A DNA stretch of 34,758 nt, taken from assembly GCA_029238935.1 (NCBI GenBank), contig JAQZBN010000066.1, forward strand, positions 1 through 34,758, given 5' to 3'. The stretch is from Herbinix sp. (GTDB lineage Bacteria > Bacillota > Clostridia > Lachnospirales > Lachnospiraceae). Below, piece after piece: positions 17,786 to 26,753 of the stretch (positions are counted from its first letter, which is position 1; each line of letters opens with the position of its first letter). A program made the position numbers and the translations under genes. Below the pieces are notes generated by a model that had not been told where the DNA came from, ran no database searches, and worked only from the letters and a program-made list of their open reading frames with translations.

Positions 17786-19099
17786 ATGAAATATCAACTT
17801 TTAGAGAAAATTAATAATAAGTCAATTGTTGTGGGTGTGGTAGGTTTAGGATATGTGGGATTACCTTTAGCTGTTGAGAAAGCAAAAGCAGGTTTTAAGA
17901 CCATAGGTTTTGATGTTCAAGATGAAAAGGTTAATATGGTAAACAGAGGCGAAAATTATATAGGGGATGTTGTTGATAGCGACTTGGATAAAATTGTAAA
18001 AACCGGAATGTTGTCTGCAACATCTGATTTTAGTTTTATCAAAGATGTTGATTTTATTGCAATATGTGTTCCGACTCCATTAGATGAACATCAGCAGCCG
18101 GATATAAGTTACGTTAAAAATTCAACCATAGCAATCTCTAAATATTTAAAGAAAAATACGATGGTTGTATTAGAATCAACGACCTATCCAGGGACTACGG
18201 AAGAATTAATCAAACCATTATTAGAGGAAGGTTCTGGATTAAAATGTGGTAACGATTTTTATTTAGGCTTTTCACCTGAACGTGTTGATCCGGGTAACCT
18301 AATTTATAAAACAAAGAATACTCCTAAGGTTGTTGGTGCGATCGGAAAAGATGCTACGGAAGTAATTGCAGCTATGTATAGAGCTGTATTAGAAAGCGAT
18401 ATATTAGAAGTATCATCTCCAGCTGTAGCTGAGATGGAGAAAATCCTTGAGAATACTTATCGTAATATAAATATAGGATTAGTAAATGAATTAGCAATAC
18501 TGTGCAATAAAATGGGAATCAGTATGTGGGAAGTAGTTGATGCAGCTAAAACAAAACCTTATGGTTTTCAAGCGTTCTATCCAGGACCGGGACTAGGTGG
18601 TCATTGTATTCCTCTTGATCCATATTATTTATCATGGAAAGCAAGAGAATACGGCTTCCATACTTCAATGATTGAAAGCTCTATGATAATTAATGACAAG
18701 ATGCCTGAGTACTGTGTAGAAAGAGCTGGTAAAATACTGAATAGATTTAAGAAAGCATTAAATGGTTCTAAAGTATTAGTTCTTGGTGTTGCCTACAAAC
18801 AAGACATTGATGATTATCGTGAAAGTCCAGCACTTCGTGTAATAGATATTCTAAAAGATGAAGGTGCTAATGTTGATTATTATGATCCTTGGGTGAAAGA
18901 ATACAGAGAGCATGGAGTACATGTAAAAGGTTTAGAAAATCTAACTGATGAAGTTGTACAATCGTATGATCTGGTTATGATTACAACGGCTCATACTAAC
19001 ATAGATTATGATATGATACAAAGAAATGCGAATGCAATTTTTGATACCAAAAATGCAATGAAACAAATTACAACTCGTGATAACATTGAAGTATTATAA
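17786..19099 (+). CDS. wbpA: UDP-N-acetylglucosamine 6-dehydrogenase (WbpA-like)
   Basis: NAD-dependent nucleotide-sugar dehydrogenase that oxidises C6 of UDP-GlcNAc to the uronic acid in two steps. The Rossmann motif VVGLGYVGLPLA (residues 18-29), STTYPGTTEE (131-140), FSPERVDPGN (162-171) and the catalytic Cys274 in GPGLGGHCIPLDP are all intact. The UDP-binding C-terminal domain with VLGVAYKQDIDDYRESP follows. The 437 residues match WbpA. Assignment as WbpA rather than a UDP-Glc or UDP-ManNAc dehydrogenase rests on the WbpB, WbpD and WbpE homologues beside it. Start is 13 bases after the previous gene, RBS TTAGGAGG. Confidence 0.85.
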   Translation: MKYQLLEKINNKSIVVGVVGLGYVGLPLAVEKAKAGFKTIGFDVQDEKVNMVNRGENYIGDVVDSDLDKIVKTGMLSATSDFSFIKDVDFIAICVPTPLDEHQQPDISYVKNSTIAISKYLKKNTMVVLESTTYPGTTEELIKPLLEEGSGLKCGNDFYLGFSPERVDPGNLIYKTKNTPKVVGAIGKDATEVIAAMYRAVLESDILEVSSPAVAEMEKILENTYRNINIGLVNELAILCNKMGISMWEVVDAAKTKPYGFQAFYPGPGLGGHCIPLDPYYLSWKAREYGFHTSMIESSMIINDKMPEYCVERAGKILNRFKKALNGSKVLVLGVAYKQDIDDYRESPALRVIDILKDEGANVDYYDPWVKEYREHGVHVKGLENLTDEVVQSYDLVMITTAHTNIDYDMIQRNANAIFDTKNAMKQITTRDNIEVL

Positions 19100-19165
19100 T
19101 TAATTACAAATGAGTGAATAGAGTTTATAGTATAAAAATATCGAGAAAATCAGGAGTATAAATCT

Positions 19166-20236
19166 ATGAAATATGCATTAATTGGATGTGGAAGAATATC
19201 GGTTAATCATGTTGCTGCTGCACTTGAGAATGAATTGGAAATAGTAGCATTATGCGATATTATACCAGAAAATATAGAAGATAAATTTAAGAAGTTCCAA
19301 TTACCGGAAACTATTAGAAGGTATACCGATTATAAAATTATGTTGGAGAATGAAAAACCTGAACTAGTTGCCATTGCTACAGAAAGTGGAAAACATGCTC
19401 AGATAGCGTTGGATTGTATTCAAGCTAACTGTAACTTAATTATTGAGAAACCAATTGCTCTCTCACTAGAAGACGCGGATCGAATTATACAAGCATCTGA
19501 GGAAAAGGGAGTTAAAGTTTGTGCTTGTCATCAAAATCGTTTTAATAAATCTATTCAAAAAATAAGAGAAGCGGTGGAAGCAAAACGGTTAGGAAAATTA
19601 TTTCATGGAACAGCTCATATCCGCTGGAATCGTGGTGCTGATTATTATACTCAAGCTCCTTGGAGAGGTACATGGGAACAGGATGGTGGAGCATTGATGA
19701 ATCAATGCATTCATAATATTGATTTGCTTCGTTGGATGATGGGCGATGATATTACAGAAGTAGTAGGGTTTACTGATCGTTTAAATCATGACTATATTGA
19801 GGCTGAAGATCTTGGACTTGCATTAATCCGTTTTTCGAATGGTAGCTATGGAATTGTGGAAGGAACGACTAACATATATCCTCAGAATCTGGAAGAAACA
19901 CTTTATTTGTTTGGAGAAAAGGGAACCATAAAAGCTGGTGGTAAATCAGTTAATATTATTGAAGAATGGAGATTCCAAGATGGTCTTGATGATATGGAAG
20001 AGGTAAAACTAACATATCACGAAAACCCACCTAATGTTTATGGTTTTGGTCATAATCCTCTATACAATGATGTAATTGATTCTATTAAAGAGAACAGACA
20101 ACCTTATGTAGATGCTTATGCAGGAAGAAGAGCATTAGAATTAGTTTTAGCTATATATAAAGCGGCATATACAGGTCAAAGCGTAAAATTACCAATGAAG
20201 GATTGTTCTACTATTAATTTTAAAGGTAGGTTTTAA
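19166..20236 (+). CDS. wbpB: Gfo/Idh/MocA oxidoreductase (WbpB-like UDP-GlcNAcA 3-dehydrogenase)
   Basis: Predicted to oxidise C3 of UDP-N-acetylglucosaminuronic acid, giving the 3-keto sugar for transamination. The Rossmann motif is at residues 6-12 (IGCGRIS), and the family motif EKP at 94-96 lies in LIIEKPIALS. The C-terminal domain has DGGALMNQCIHNIDLLRWM, with the family's catalytic histidine region. In characterised WbpB enzymes the cofactor is recycled with 2-oxoglutarate. At 356 residues it is longer than the roughly 316 of Pseudomonas WbpB. It is separated by one base from the acetyltransferase gene, so the two are almost certainly co-translated. Confidence 0.85.
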   Translation: MKYALIGCGRISVNHVAAALENELEIVALCDIIPENIEDKFKKFQLPETIRRYTDYKIMLENEKPELVAIATESGKHAQIALDCIQANCNLIIEKPIALSLEDADRIIQASEEKGVKVCACHQNRFNKSIQKIREAVEAKRLGKLFHGTAHIRWNRGADYYTQAPWRGTWEQDGGALMNQCIHNIDLLRWMMGDDITEVVGFTDRLNHDYIEAEDLGLALIRFSNGSYGIVEGTTNIYPQNLEETLYLFGEKGTIKAGGKSVNIIEEWRFQDGLDDMEEVKLTYHENPPNVYGFGHNPLYNDVIDSIKENRQPYVDAYAGRRALELVLAIYKAAYTGQSVKLPMKDCSTINFKGRF

Positions 20237-20237
20237 G

Positions 20238-20804
20238 ATGAACGATTATTTTGTGCATGAGAGCAGTTATATCGACGAAGATGTTCATATTGGTAATAAA
20301 ACGAAAATTTGGCATTTCTGTCATATTCAAAAGGGAGCCAGTATAGGATCCCGTTGTTCCTTTGGTCAAAATTGCAATGTATCCAACCATGTCATCATTG
20401 GTAATGATGTTAAGGTTCAGAATAATGTGTCTATATATGAAGGAGTTGAAATTCAGGATGGAGTATTTTGTGGTCCATCCATGGTTTTCACAAATGATTT
20501 GACTCCTAGAGCGAGGTTTCCGAAAGGTCCGGCAGGATACAAGAGAACCTTGATCAAAGAAGGAGCTAGTATAGGTGCTAATGCGACTATCGTTTGTGGG
20601 CATACAATTGGAAAGTATGCTTTAATTGCTGCTGGAGCAGTTGTTACTAAGGATGTACCTGATTATGCATTAATGGCTGGTGTTCCTGCTAAGCAAATAG
20701 GTTGGGTATGCGAATGCGGTAGCAAACTTAATTCTGATTATATATGCGAAGAATGTAATAAAAGATACACCATTGAGAAGGAACAACTACAATCAATGGA
20801 TTGA
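20238..20804 (+). CDS. wbpD: UDP-3-amino-sugar N-acetyltransferase (WbpD-like) with zinc-ribbon tail
   Basis: Left-handed beta-helix acetyltransferase, predicted to use acetyl-CoA on the 3-amino group of UDP-GlcNAc(3N)A. Hexapeptide repeats run from about residue 13 to 150 (VHIGNKT, ASIGSRC, VIIGNDV, ASIGANA, HTIGKYA), and the motif MVFTNDLTPRA is the family's active-site loop. The C-terminal 30 residues carry Cys158 and Cys160 (CECG) and Cys170 and Cys173 (CEEC), a zinc-ribbon tail after the trimer-forming helix segment. 188 residues, close to WbpD. Its acetyl group would be the target of the downstream amidotransferase. Confidence 0.88.
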   Translation: MNDYFVHESSYIDEDVHIGNKTKIWHFCHIQKGASIGSRCSFGQNCNVSNHVIIGNDVKVQNNVSIYEGVEIQDGVFCGPSMVFTNDLTPRARFPKGPAGYKRTLIKEGASIGANATIVCGHTIGKYALIAAGAVVTKDVPDYALMAGVPAKQIGWVCECGSKLNSDYICEECNKRYTIEKEQLQSMD

Positions 20805-20824
20805 GTGAATGTTGGAGGGATAAA

Positions 20825-21946
20825 ATGGTTAAGGTATGCCACATAACCAGTGCACATAAACGATATGACACAAGAATATTTGAAAAGGAATGTTGTTCAT
20901 TAGCAAAGCATGGTTACGAAGTGATTTTATTAGTGAATGATTCAAATGGAGATGAAATTAAGAATAAAGTAAAAATAACATCTACAGGATTTCGACCAAA
21001 AAATAGATTTCATAGATTGTTATTTTCATCTGGAAAAATATATAAAAAGGCAATATCTATTGATGCAGATATATATCATTTTCATGACCCGGATTTGTTA
21101 TTCATTAGTAAGAAGCTCAAAAAATCTAATAAAAAGGTCGTTTATGATAGTCATGAATTCTATTACATGCAAATTAGAGAAAAAAAATATATCCCCAAGC
21201 TCTTTCGAAGTATTGTAGCAAGTATTTATAATGTAATTGAAACGAATGTCATCAGAAAAATTGATGCTGTTATTACTCCGTGTAAATTTAATGGTGAAAA
21301 TGTATTTGAAAATAGAGCAAAGAGAACAGTATTTATTAATAACACGCCACGATTAGAAGAATTTTATAATAAATACGAAGATAAGATTTTAACAGGCGAT
21401 AAGGTATGTCATGTAGGCTCCTTAACATATGAAAGAGGAATTTATCATCTGGTCAAAGCAATAAAAAAAGCTGATGTTAACTTGCTTTTGGGTGGGGATT
21501 TTAAATCCCAGGAGTTTGAAAACACGATCAAAAATATGCCAGAATATAGTTCAGTTGATTACAGAGGTTATCTTAATAAGGATGGAATTGTAAAAATATA
21601 TCAAGAGTGTTATGCTGGAATTTGTACGATACTTAATGTAGGACAGTACAATAAGACGGATAATTTGGCTACGAAAGCTTATGAATATATGTCAATGGGT
21701 TTACCGGTTATCATATCGGATTATCCTTATGTAAGAGAAGTTTTAAAAAAATATGAATTTGGTATTGCGGTAGATCCGCAAAACACGGATGAAATAGCGA
21801 ACGCTATAGAATATTTGAAGAATAATCCATCAGATGCTTACCGTATGGGACAAAATGGGCGGAAGGCAATAATTGAATTGTTTAACTGGAATATAGATGA
21901 AGACAGACTGATAAAACTTTACAAATCGTTAATGAAAGAAGGGTAA
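20825..21946 (+). CDS. Glycosyltransferase family 4
   Basis: Predicted GT-B transferase for the repeat unit. The first domain begins VKVCHITSAHKRYDTRIFEKEC and contains HFHDPDLLFISKKL and YDSHEFYYM, typical of this group. The second has VCHVGSLTYERGI and, near residue 290, TKAYEYMSMGLPVIISD with the nucleotide-sugar binding Glu. I start at ATG 20825 because GGAGGG lies five bases upstream; a TTG at 20801, in frame, overlaps the preceding stop and has no RBS. 373 residues. Placed between the acetyltransferase and the amidotransferase genes, it may add the modified uronic acid, but this is inference from position. Confidence 0.88.
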   Translation: MVKVCHITSAHKRYDTRIFEKECCSLAKHGYEVILLVNDSNGDEIKNKVKITSTGFRPKNRFHRLLFSSGKIYKKAISIDADIYHFHDPDLLFISKKLKKSNKKVVYDSHEFYYMQIREKKYIPKLFRSIVASIYNVIETNVIRKIDAVITPCKFNGENVFENRAKRTVFINNTPRLEEFYNKYEDKILTGDKVCHVGSLTYERGIYHLVKAIKKADVNLLLGGDFKSQEFENTIKNMPEYSSVDYRGYLNKDGIVKIYQECYAGICTILNVGQYNKTDNLATKAYEYMSMGLPVIISDYPYVREVLKKYEFGIAVDPQNTDEIANAIEYLKNNPSDAYRMGQNGRKAIIELFNWNIDEDRLIKLYKSLMKEG

Positions 21947-21950
21947 TATT

Positions 21951-22568
21951 ATGATAGCAGTGATTGATTATGGTATGGGAAATGTTGGATCTATCATGAA
22001 TATGCTCAAAAAAGTTGGCGCGCAAGCTGTTTTGGCAAGTACTCCTAATGCTTTAGAAGAAGCTGATAAAATTATTTTGCCGGGTGTTGGTGCTTTTGAT
22101 ACAGGAATGGAACAACTGGAGAAATTAGGATTTGTAGAGTCGATTGAAAAAAATATTATTATAAACAAAAAACCTATTTTAGGCATATGTCTGGGTATGC
22201 AAATGCTTGGAAGAACTAGTGAAGAAGGTAAAAAAAAGGGTCTTAATCTTATACCTTTTGATAATATCAAATTCCATTTCAAAGATAATCTAACTCTAAA
22301 AGTACCACATATGGGATGGAATTATGTTACCATCAATAATCAAAACTCGAAGTTGGTTTCTGGGATAACGGAAAAACAACGGTATTATTTTGTCCATACA
22401 TATCATGCACTCTGTGATAGGGACGAAGATATTCTAATGCGTTGTGAATATGGCTATACATTTACAGCTTCTGTTCAATTAAATAATATCTATGGTACCC
22501 AGTTTCATCCTGAAAAAAGTCATAATTTTGGAATGAAGCTTTTATTAAATTTTGCAAAGGAATGTTAA
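21951..22568 (+). CDS. hisH2: HisH-like glutamine amidotransferase subunit for sugar amidination
   Basis: Class I glutaminase that releases ammonia from glutamine. It has DYGMGNVGSI at the N-terminus, nucleophile Cys80 in GICLGMQML and His186-Glu188 in GTQFHPEKS, so the triad is complete. 205 residues. No other histidine gene is near. It sits in a tight run with hisF-like and wbpG-like genes (gap of two bases, then an eight-base overlap), the arrangement seen in Pseudomonas O-antigen loci, where HisH2 and HisF2 feed ammonia to WbpG. Role in polysaccharide rather than histidine synthesis is inferred from context. Confidence 0.9.
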   Translation: MIAVIDYGMGNVGSIMNMLKKVGAQAVLASTPNALEEADKIILPGVGAFDTGMEQLEKLGFVESIEKNIIINKKPILGICLGMQMLGRTSEEGKKKGLNLIPFDNIKFHFKDNLTLKVPHMGWNYVTINNQNSKLVSGITEKQRYYFVHTYHALCDRDEDILMRCEYGYTFTASVQLNNIYGTQFHPEKSHNFGMKLLLNFAKEC

Positions 22569-22570
22569 AT

Positions 22571-23347
22571 ATGTATTCGAGACCAAGAATAATACCATGT
22601 CTTTTATTACAAGATCAGGGACTTGTTAAAACTATAAAATTTACAGATGCAAATTATTTGGGCGACCCCATTAATGCTGTAAAAATTTTTAATGAAAAAG
22701 GTGTGGACGAGCTGTGCTTACTTGACATAAATGCCTCAAAAAAAGGAACAGCGCCTGATATTGAATACTTAAAATCTATTACAACAGAAGCATTTATGCC
22801 CCTAAGTTATGGAGGAGGCATTACTTCTTTGGAAGAAATAAAAAAACTATTTCATATTGGTTTTGAAAAAGTTATTATTAATACTGCACTTGTGAAAAAT
22901 CCTCAGTTGATTAAGGAAGCTTCTACATTCGCAGGAAGCCAGAGTATCGTCGCGTCTATCGATGTAAAAAGTGAATTTATGGGTAAGCAATACTGCTATA
23001 TTAAATGTGGAACTGAAAAAGTTAAGATTGATCCTATATTTATGGTGAAAGAAGCTGAAAGATTGGGAGCTGGTGAAATCTTACTGAATTCAATCAATAG
23101 AGATGGAACGATGCAAGGTTACGATATAAATTTAGTAAAACAAATCTCTCAAAGCGTTAACATACCAGTTATTGCATGTGGAGGAGCAAAGGATATTACT
23201 GATTTACATCATGTTCTGAATGATGGAGGTGCACATGCCGCAGCTGCTGGAAGTATGTTTGTTTATTTTGGTAGGAAAAAAGCTGTATTAATTAACTTTC
23301 CAAGTGAAATGGATCTTATAAATGAAGGGGTATATAGTAATGAATAA
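22571..23347 (+). CDS. hisF2: HisF-like ammonia-channel subunit for sugar amidination
   Basis: TIM-barrel protein of the HisF family, 258 residues. Against histidine HisF the start RIIPCLLLQDQG puts Leu12 where the catalytic Asp11 of the cyclase should be. Asp131 (Asp130 equivalent, in VASIDVKS) remains, and the usual SIDRDG is SINRDG. The cyclase reaction should therefore be lost while the barrel can still pass ammonia from HisH. I chose ATG 22571 with AAAGGAA eight bases upstream; the ATG at 22562 overlaps this RBS. It overlaps the next gene by eight bases, suggesting a HisH-HisF-WbpG complex. Confidence 0.9.
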   Translation: MYSRPRIIPCLLLQDQGLVKTIKFTDANYLGDPINAVKIFNEKGVDELCLLDINASKKGTAPDIEYLKSITTEAFMPLSYGGGITSLEEIKKLFHIGFEKVIINTALVKNPQLIKEASTFAGSQSIVASIDVKSEFMGKQYCYIKCGTEKVKIDPIFMVKEAERLGAGEILLNSINRDGTMQGYDINLVKQISQSVNIPVIACGGAKDITDLHHVLNDGGAHAAAAGSMFVYFGRKKAVLINFPSEMDLINEGVYSNE

Positions 23348-24452
23348 TTATCAAATATGTACAAAATGTATCATGGATACTACTGACCCTGATATAACAT
23401 TTGATTCGAACGGTGTATGTAATCATTGTCATGTTTACGATACAAAGGTAGCTTTATTTGGTTATAAAAAAGATATCAGCGACAAAAAATTAGCTGATTT
23501 GGTAAGTAAAATCAAAGATGAATCAAAAAATAAAGAGTACGATTGTATTCTTGGAATCTCCGGCGGAGTAGATAGTGCATATATGGCATATCTCACAAAT
23601 CAGTTAGGTTTACGAGTTTTGGCTGTTCATGTTGATGCAGGATGGAATAGTGAAGTAGCTGTACAGAACATACAAAAGATGTGTCAGAAATTAAAAATTG
23701 ATTTGCATACTATAGTAATTGACTGGCCAACAATGAAAGAAATCCAAAGAGCCTATATGTTTTCTGGATTACCTAATTTGGATGTTCCCCAAGATCATGT
23801 TTTCTTAGCTGCGATGTACCAATATGCAAAAAGATATAAAATTAAATATATGTTAAATGGTAGTAATCTAGCAACAGAGGGTATACTTCCTAAAACATGG
23901 GGTTATACTTCAGTGGATTTTAAAAGTATCAAAGGGGTATATAAAAAATGTGGAAGAGGAAAGAGTATAAAAAAATATCCTCATTTTAATATTGTGCAAT
24001 ACTATATCTATCAGAGAAAAGTAAAACGGATTAACCTTTTGAATTATGTTCCCTATTCAAAAAAAGAAGCAATCGATGTTTTATCAAAAGAGTATGATTG
24101 GAATTATTATGGTGGAAAGCACTTTGAATCTAGATTTACAAAATTCTTCCAATCTTATTATTTACCTCAGAAATTTGGATATGATAAAAAAAGAGCACAT
24201 CTATCGAGCTTAATCGTTGGAGGAGAACTAAACCGACCGGATGCATTATCACAAATGGAGGATGACTCTATTTATACTATCAACGAAATGATACAAGATA
24301 GAGATTATATATTAAAAAAATTGGAGATCACGCTGGAAGACTGGGATACTATTATGAAGCAAGATGCAAAAACAGAAGATGATTATCCTTCGAATAAAGC
24401 CATAATCAATATCATGGTTAAAGTTAAAAGAATACTAAAAAAATTAAGGTAA
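23340..24452 (+). CDS. wbpG: N-acetyl sugar amidotransferase (WbpG-like)
   Basis: ATP-dependent enzyme of the N-type ATP pyrophosphatase superfamily that activates a sugar N-acetyl group and replaces its oxygen with ammonia, forming an acetamidino group. The N-terminus has a zinc-binding pattern (Cys7, Cys10, Cys27, Cys30) and the PP-loop SGGVDS is at 74-79. NGSNLATEG is the later conserved block. 370 residues. The ATG at 23340 is preferred over 23322 because GAAGGGG lies nine bases upstream and the zinc pattern then begins near the N-terminus. Together with the HisH- and HisF-like proteins it makes the complete trio known from Pseudomonas. Confidence 0.9.
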   Translation: MNNYQICTKCIMDTTDPDITFDSNGVCNHCHVYDTKVALFGYKKDISDKKLADLVSKIKDESKNKEYDCILGISGGVDSAYMAYLTNQLGLRVLAVHVDAGWNSEVAVQNIQKMCQKLKIDLHTIVIDWPTMKEIQRAYMFSGLPNLDVPQDHVFLAAMYQYAKRYKIKYMLNGSNLATEGILPKTWGYTSVDFKSIKGVYKKCGRGKSIKKYPHFNIVQYYIYQRKVKRINLLNYVPYSKKEAIDVLSKEYDWNYYGGKHFESRFTKFFQSYYLPQKFGYDKKRAHLSSLIVGGELNRPDALSQMEDDSIYTINEMIQDRDYILKKLEITLEDWDTIMKQDAKTEDDYPSNKAIINIMVKVKRILKKLR

Positions 24453-24467
24453 GAATGGAGTAATAGA

Positions 24468-25595
24468 ATGAATATTCTAGTAATTGCACATTATCAAAAT
24501 GACGGTAGTCCATATGTATCTTTTGTACATGATCAGGTATTAGCTTATAAAGAATTAGGTCATAATGTATGTGTAATTTCGCCCATGGTATATTTCAAGA
24601 AATATACTAACTCAATAAAGAATGTAAAATACCTTAACATAGATGGTATCGAGGTATATTATCCAAAGTATTTTTCGTTCTCAAAATATGGGAAATATGG
24701 TCTTAATAATATTTTAGGTTATCGTGTTATAGATAAAATCCTGAAAAAGAAACAAAAAGAATTTACAGTTGATGTAATACATGCTCATACAATTGGTTTT
24801 GATGGTGCTATTAGTGTTAGGCTAAAGGACAAATATCATATCCCAACTTTTATTACAACTCATGGTTCTGATACGATATTAGAAATTAAGAAAGGAAAGG
24901 CATCTTATATTACTGGTATTTGCAATAGAGCTGATATAGTTATAGCGGTTAGCTCAATGCTTAAGGATCTTCTTAAAAAAGAAGATAAAAGTATTAATAT
25001 TGATGTTATTTTAAATGGGTTCAATGTTCAATATTCGATAGAAAGACCGAAAAAACAACATAGTATTATTCAAGTAAGTAGTTTGATAAAAAGAAAAAAA
25101 GTGGATACAACGTTAAAAGTAATTGCTGAACTAAAAAAATATTATAACGATATTAGTTTAACAGTAATAGGTGAGGGACCAGAAGATGCTTATCTTAAAG
25201 AATTATGTAATAAACTAGACATTACAGAAAATGTTGTCTTTTTAGGTCAAGTACCAAATTCTGACGTTCTTTCTAGAATGAGTGAGGCTGAAGTATTTAT
25301 TATGCCTAGTACTGGCGAAGGTTTAGGAATTGTGTATCTGGAAGCAATGTCTTGCGGTTGTATTACGATTGGAACAAAAGGTGAAGGAATTCAAGATATT
25401 ATAGTAAATGAAAAAAATGGATTCCTTATCGAACCAGATGATTATAAGATAATAGCTGAGAACGTTATAAGATGCTTCAATGATAATGTATTAAAACAAG
25501 AGATTATCCAGAATGCAAAAGATAGTGTAAAAGATCTTACTTGGATAGCAAATGCAAAAAAATATATAGAATTATTCAAGAAAATTAGGGGGTAG
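24468..25595 (+). CDS. Glycosyltransferase family 4
   Basis: Third glycosyltransferase of the cluster. The N-terminal domain has VIHAHTIGFDGAISVRLK and TTHGSDTI. The donor domain has ISLTVIGEGPEDAYLKEL and an E-x7-E motif in TGEGLGIVYLEAMSCG, which is the classic GT4 signature. 375 residues, cytoplasmic or membrane-associated. It starts 15 bases after wbpG. Counting the initiating transferase and three GT4 enzymes, the repeat unit would be up to four sugars if each acts once. Confidence 0.9.
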   Translation: MNILVIAHYQNDGSPYVSFVHDQVLAYKELGHNVCVISPMVYFKKYTNSIKNVKYLNIDGIEVYYPKYFSFSKYGKYGLNNILGYRVIDKILKKKQKEFTVDVIHAHTIGFDGAISVRLKDKYHIPTFITTHGSDTILEIKKGKASYITGICNRADIVIAVSSMLKDLLKKEDKSINIDVILNGFNVQYSIERPKKQHSIIQVSSLIKRKKVDTTLKVIAELKKYYNDISLTVIGEGPEDAYLKELCNKLDITENVVFLGQVPNSDVLSRMSEAEVFIMPSTGEGLGIVYLEAMSCGCITIGTKGEGIQDIIVNEKNGFLIEPDDYKIIAENVIRCFNDNVLKQEIIQNAKDSVKDLTWIANAKKYIELFKKIRG

Positions 25596-25599
25596 GATT

Positions 25600-26727
25600 A
25601 TGCAATTTAGAGATTTACATAAACAATATGAAGCTATTAAAGTTAATATCGATAAGAGAATAAATACAGTAATTCAAAATGGTAATTTTATATCAGGGAA
25701 GGAAGTTACTGAGCTCGAAAAGAAATTAGCTGACTATGTAGGAGTAAAGCACTGTATTACATGTGCCAATGGTACTGATGCATTATCCCTTGCACTTATG
25801 TCATGGGGCATAGGTAAAGGAGATGCAGTATTCGTTCCAGACTTTACTTTTTTTGCGTCTGGAGAAGTAGTTTCATTTCATGATGCTACTCCTATTTTTG
25901 TTGATGTAGATCAAAATACATATAATTTATCTTCGGTATCTTTGGAAATGGCTATAGAAAAAGTCATCAGTGAGAAAAAGTTAATTCCTAAAGTAGTTGT
26001 AGCAGTTGATTTATTTGGTTTACCTGCTGATTATGATGAGATAATAAAAATTACAAAAAAATACAATTTATTACTACTGGAAGATGGTGCACAAGGTTTT
26101 GGTGGTAGTATTCGACATAAAAAAGCATGCAGTTTTGGTGATATTTCCACTACTTCATTTTTTCCTGCAAAACCTCTAGGATGTTATGGTGATGGTGGTG
26201 CTATATTTACAAATAGTGATGAACATGCAGAATTAATTAGATCATTATGTGTACATGGTAAAGGAAAAGATAAGTATGATAATATAAGAATCGGATTAAA
26301 TTCTAGGTTAGATACTATACAAGCAGCAATATTACTTGAAAAGTTTAATTTGTTTGTTGAATTTGAATTAGAGAGCATCAACCGGTATGCATCCTACTAT
26401 AGCCAGAATTTAACTGATAAAGTGAAATTACCAATTATTAAGGATGATTTTATATCCAGCTGGGCGCAATATACTATTCAAACAAAAGATAATGATGAGA
26501 GAGTGAAGTTACAACAACATTTACAACAGAAAAATATACCAAATATGATTTATTATCAAAAACCTATGCATCTTCAAAAAGCATTTGATGAAATCAACTG
26601 TAGTTTAGTTGATTTATCAATTTCGACTCGTTTATGTGAAACAGTTTTATCATTACCGATACATCCTTATATGAATTTAGAAGATATGGATTTAGTGATA
26701 ACGGCGATAAATGAATTTTATAAATAA
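25600..26727 (+). CDS. wbpE: PLP-dependent 3-aminotransferase (WbpE-like, DegT/DnrJ/EryC1 family)
   Basis: Predicted to transaminate the 3-keto sugar made by the WbpB homologue, using glutamate and giving UDP-GlcNAc(3NH2)A. Sugar aminotransferase features are complete: NFISGKEVTELE near the N-terminus, CANGTDALSLAL, the PLP-anchoring DGAQGFGG (Asp162), and the Schiff-base Lys191 in SFFPAKPLGCYGDGG. 375 residues, normal length. It is placed away from wbpB and wbpD, four bases after a glycosyltransferase gene. The assignment to C3 rather than C4 amination comes from the pathway partners, not from the protein alone. Confidence 0.88.
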   Translation: MQFRDLHKQYEAIKVNIDKRINTVIQNGNFISGKEVTELEKKLADYVGVKHCITCANGTDALSLALMSWGIGKGDAVFVPDFTFFASGEVVSFHDATPIFVDVDQNTYNLSSVSLEMAIEKVISEKKLIPKVVVAVDLFGLPADYDEIIKITKKYNLLLLEDGAQGFGGSIRHKKACSFGDISTTSFFPAKPLGCYGDGGAIFTNSDEHAELIRSLCVHGKGKDKYDNIRIGLNSRLDTIQAAILLEKFNLFVEFELESINRYASYYSQNLTDKVKLPIIKDDFISSWAQYTIQTKDNDERVKLQQHLQQKNIPNMIYYQKPMHLQKAFDEINCSLVDLSISTRLCETVLSLPIHPYMNLEDMDLVITAINEFYK

Positions 26728-26753
26728 AATTTACTTACCAAGGAGAAATGTAG

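Noticed and set aside
20801..20824. Upstream TTG start for the second glycosyltransferase
   Set aside because: It overlaps the previous stop codon with no RBS, while ATG 20825 has GGAGGG at proper spacing.
21951..23347. HisH and HisF as histidine biosynthesis genes
   Set aside because: No other his gene is nearby, wbpG follows with overlap, and the HisF-like protein lacks the Asp11 equivalent.
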